Part shown: positions 5,319 to 6,512 of the stretch, one piece after another
How the letters are laid out: each line of letters begins with the position of its first letter
Numbering within the stretch: position 1 is the first letter of the stretch
Source of the DNA: DASYHS01 sp035998295
GTDB lineage: Bacteria; Pseudomonadota; Alphaproteobacteria; Azospirillales; Azospirillaceae
NCBI RefSeq assembly: GCF_035998295.1
Contig: NZ_DASYHS010000041.1
Coordinates: 1-6,512 of the forward strand
Length of the DNA stretch: 6,512 nucleotides
Direction of reading: 5' to 3'
Notes under the pieces: generated by a model
The model's database searches: none
What the model saw: only the letters and a program-made list of their open reading frames with translations
Told to the model about the DNA's origin: nothing
Translations under genes and position numbers: made by a program

Positions 5319-6512
5319 ATGGATTTGCTAACCACTTTCATAGCCCAGCATCACATTACCGAAGTCGAGTGCCTGATCCCGGACTTGTCCGGCGTCGCAC
5401 GCGGCAAGATCCTTCCAGCGGAGAAATTCCTCCGCATCCTGCGCGAGCGGGGCCTGCGCCTGCCGGAGGCGATCTTCATCCAGACCGTCACCGGCGATTT
5501 CCCCGACGACGAGGACGTCACCAGCCCGGCCAACGCCGACATCTACATGGTGCCGGACGAGAAGACGATCCGCCTCGTGCCCTGGTACAAGGAAGCGACC
5601 GCCCAGGTCATCTGCGACTGCTTCTACGCGGACGGCAGCCCGGTCGACATCTCGCCGCGCTGGGTGCTGAGGCGGGTGCTCGAGCTCTATCATGCCCGGG
5701 GCTGGCAGCCGATCGTCGCCCCGGAGCTGGAGTTCTTCCTGGTCCAGATCAACAAGGACCCGGACTACCCGCTGGCGCCGCCGGTCGGCCGCTCCGGCCG
5801 CACCGAGAGCGGGCGCCAGGCCTACGGCATCGACGCCGTCAACGAGTTCGACCCTATCTTCGAGGACGTCTACGACTACTGCGAGGCGCAGAACATCGAC
5901 ATCGACACCCTGACCCACGAGGCCGGGGCGGCGCAGATCGAGATCAACTTCAACCACGGCGACGCGCTGGAACTGGCCGACCAGGTGTTCCTGTTCAAGC
6001 GCACGGTCCGCGAGACCGCGATCCGGCACAACGTCTACGCCACCTTCATGGCGAAGCCGATGCAGTCCGAGCCGGGCAGCGCCATGCACGTGCACCAGAG
6101 CGTCGTCGACCGCGACATGGGCAAGAACCTGTTCTCGACCGATGAGGGCGAGGACACGCCGCTGTTCATGTCCTACGTCGCCGGCCTGCAGAAATACCTG
6201 CCGGCGGCGATGCCGCTGCTCGCCCCCAACGTCAACTCCTACCGCCGGCTGATCGCGGGCTCGGACGCGCCGATCAACGTGCATTGGGGCCGCGACAACC
6301 GCACCGTCGGCTTCCGCGTGCCGGTCTCGCCGCCGGACTCGCGGCGGGTCGAGAACCGTGTCGCCGGCGCCGACGCGAACCCGTACCTGGCGCTCGCGGC
6401 GTCGCTCGCCTGCGGCTATCTCGGCATGATCCAGGAACTGGAGCCGACCGACCCCGTGAAGGGCAGCGCCCACCGCCTCGCCTTCACGCTGCCGCGCCAC
6501 CAGTTCGATGCC
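5319..6512 (+). CDS. Second glutamine-synthetase-family ligase, PuuA-related (3' end beyond window)
   Basis: The first 398 codons of a glutamine-synthetase-fold ligase; the C-terminal tail lies beyond the right edge. Conserved blocks: CLIPDLSGVARGKILPAEKF at 18-37, PELEF at 135-139, HEAGAAQIEIN at 200-210, ATFMAKP at 241-247, EPGSAMHVHQS at 251-261, DNRTVGFRVP at 326-335 and RVAGADANPYL at 347-357. The metal and ATP/glutamate blocks are intact, so an active enzyme is expected. It differs clearly from the neighbouring ligase in the N-terminal half (FIQTVTGDFPDDEDV at 53-67 and a DIYMVPDEKT-type stretch at 74-83) and in GSAMHVHQS versus GSGMHVHVS, so it is an older paralogue, not a recent copy. 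An in-frame TGA at 5310-5312 means ATG 5319 is the earliest usual start. No good ribosome-binding site is visible. It probably gamma-glutamylates an amine; the substrate is not known. Confidence 0.87.
   Translation, partial: MDLLTTFIAQHHITEVECLIPDLSGVARGKILPAEKFLRILRERGLRLPEAIFIQTVTGDFPDDEDVTSPANADIYMVPDEKTIRLVPWYKEATAQVICDCFYADGSPVDISPRWVLRRVLELYHARGWQPIVAPELEFFLVQINKDPDYPLAPPVGRSGRTESGRQAYGIDAVNEFDPIFEDVYDYCEAQNIDIDTLTHEAGAAQIEINFNHGDALELADQVFLFKRTVRETAIRHNVYATFMAKPMQSEPGSAMHVHQSVVDRDMGKNLFSTDEGEDTPLFMSYVAGLQKYLPAAMPLLAPNVNSYRRLIAGSDAPINVHWGRDNRTVGFRVPVSPPDSRRVENRVAGADANPYLALAASLACGYLGMIQELEPTDPVKGSAHRLAFTLPRHQFDA

Noticed and set aside
5328..6500. A 390-codon open frame on the minus strand
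   Set aside because: Antisense to the second ligase, whose active-site blocks are all intact in the plus frame. Its Val/Asp/Arg-rich composition is typical of antisense reading.
1..6512. Mobile elements, CRISPR arrays, toxin-antitoxin pairs, tRNA or rRNA genes
   Set aside because: No transposase or integrase motifs, terminal repeats, regularly spaced repeats or RNA-gene signatures were seen on reading both strands.

Overview
The window is visibly GC-rich, with strong G/C preference at third codon positions. Gene content and protein style suggest an alphaproteobacterium, perhaps Rhodospirillales-like; this is an inference without any marker gene. It looks like ordinary chromosomal metabolic DNA. 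I see no insertion sequence, integrase, tRNA, rRNA or CRISPR array.

Layout: positions 1-3489 hold five tightly packed minus-strand genes. In transcription order they are a small putative lipoprotein (3489-3202), a PAP2-family membrane phosphatase (3197-2442), a PuuB-like FAD-dependent amine oxidoreductase (2445-1153), a DUF1007 secreted protein (1141-455), and the N-terminal third or so of a NicO-family nickel/cobalt transporter that runs off the left edge (458-1). Two junctions are 4-base GTGA overlaps (phosphatase to oxidoreductase, DUF1007 to transporter) and the other two gaps are 4 and 11 bases, so this is very probably one operon. Positions 3490-3744 are non-coding and carry several inverted repeats, including a likely terminator for the gene to the right. 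Next comes a complete minus-strand glutamine-synthetase-fold ligase of the PuuA type (5121-3745). A 197-base divergent spacer separates it from a second, different ligase of the same superfamily on the plus strand (5319 to the right edge, incomplete).

How the genes may work together: in the E. coli Puu pathway, PuuA attaches glutamate to putrescine and PuuB oxidises the gamma-glutamylated amine. The two ligases plus the PuuB homologue therefore point to gamma-glutamylated catabolism of putrescine or a related amine. The later steps (PuuC aldehyde dehydrogenase, PuuD hydrolase) are not in the window. The oxidoreductase is not co-transcribed with either ligase in any obvious way; it sits in an operon with envelope and metal-transport genes. 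DUF1007 plus NicO is a known pairing that suggests a metal-handling pair at the envelope.

I found no convincing undescribed system. The points most worth a second look are the divergent pair of paralogous ligases, the placement of the PuuB homologue inside an envelope/metal operon, and the predicted mature N-terminus of the DUF1007 protein (His-Pro-His plus an EF-hand-like loop).
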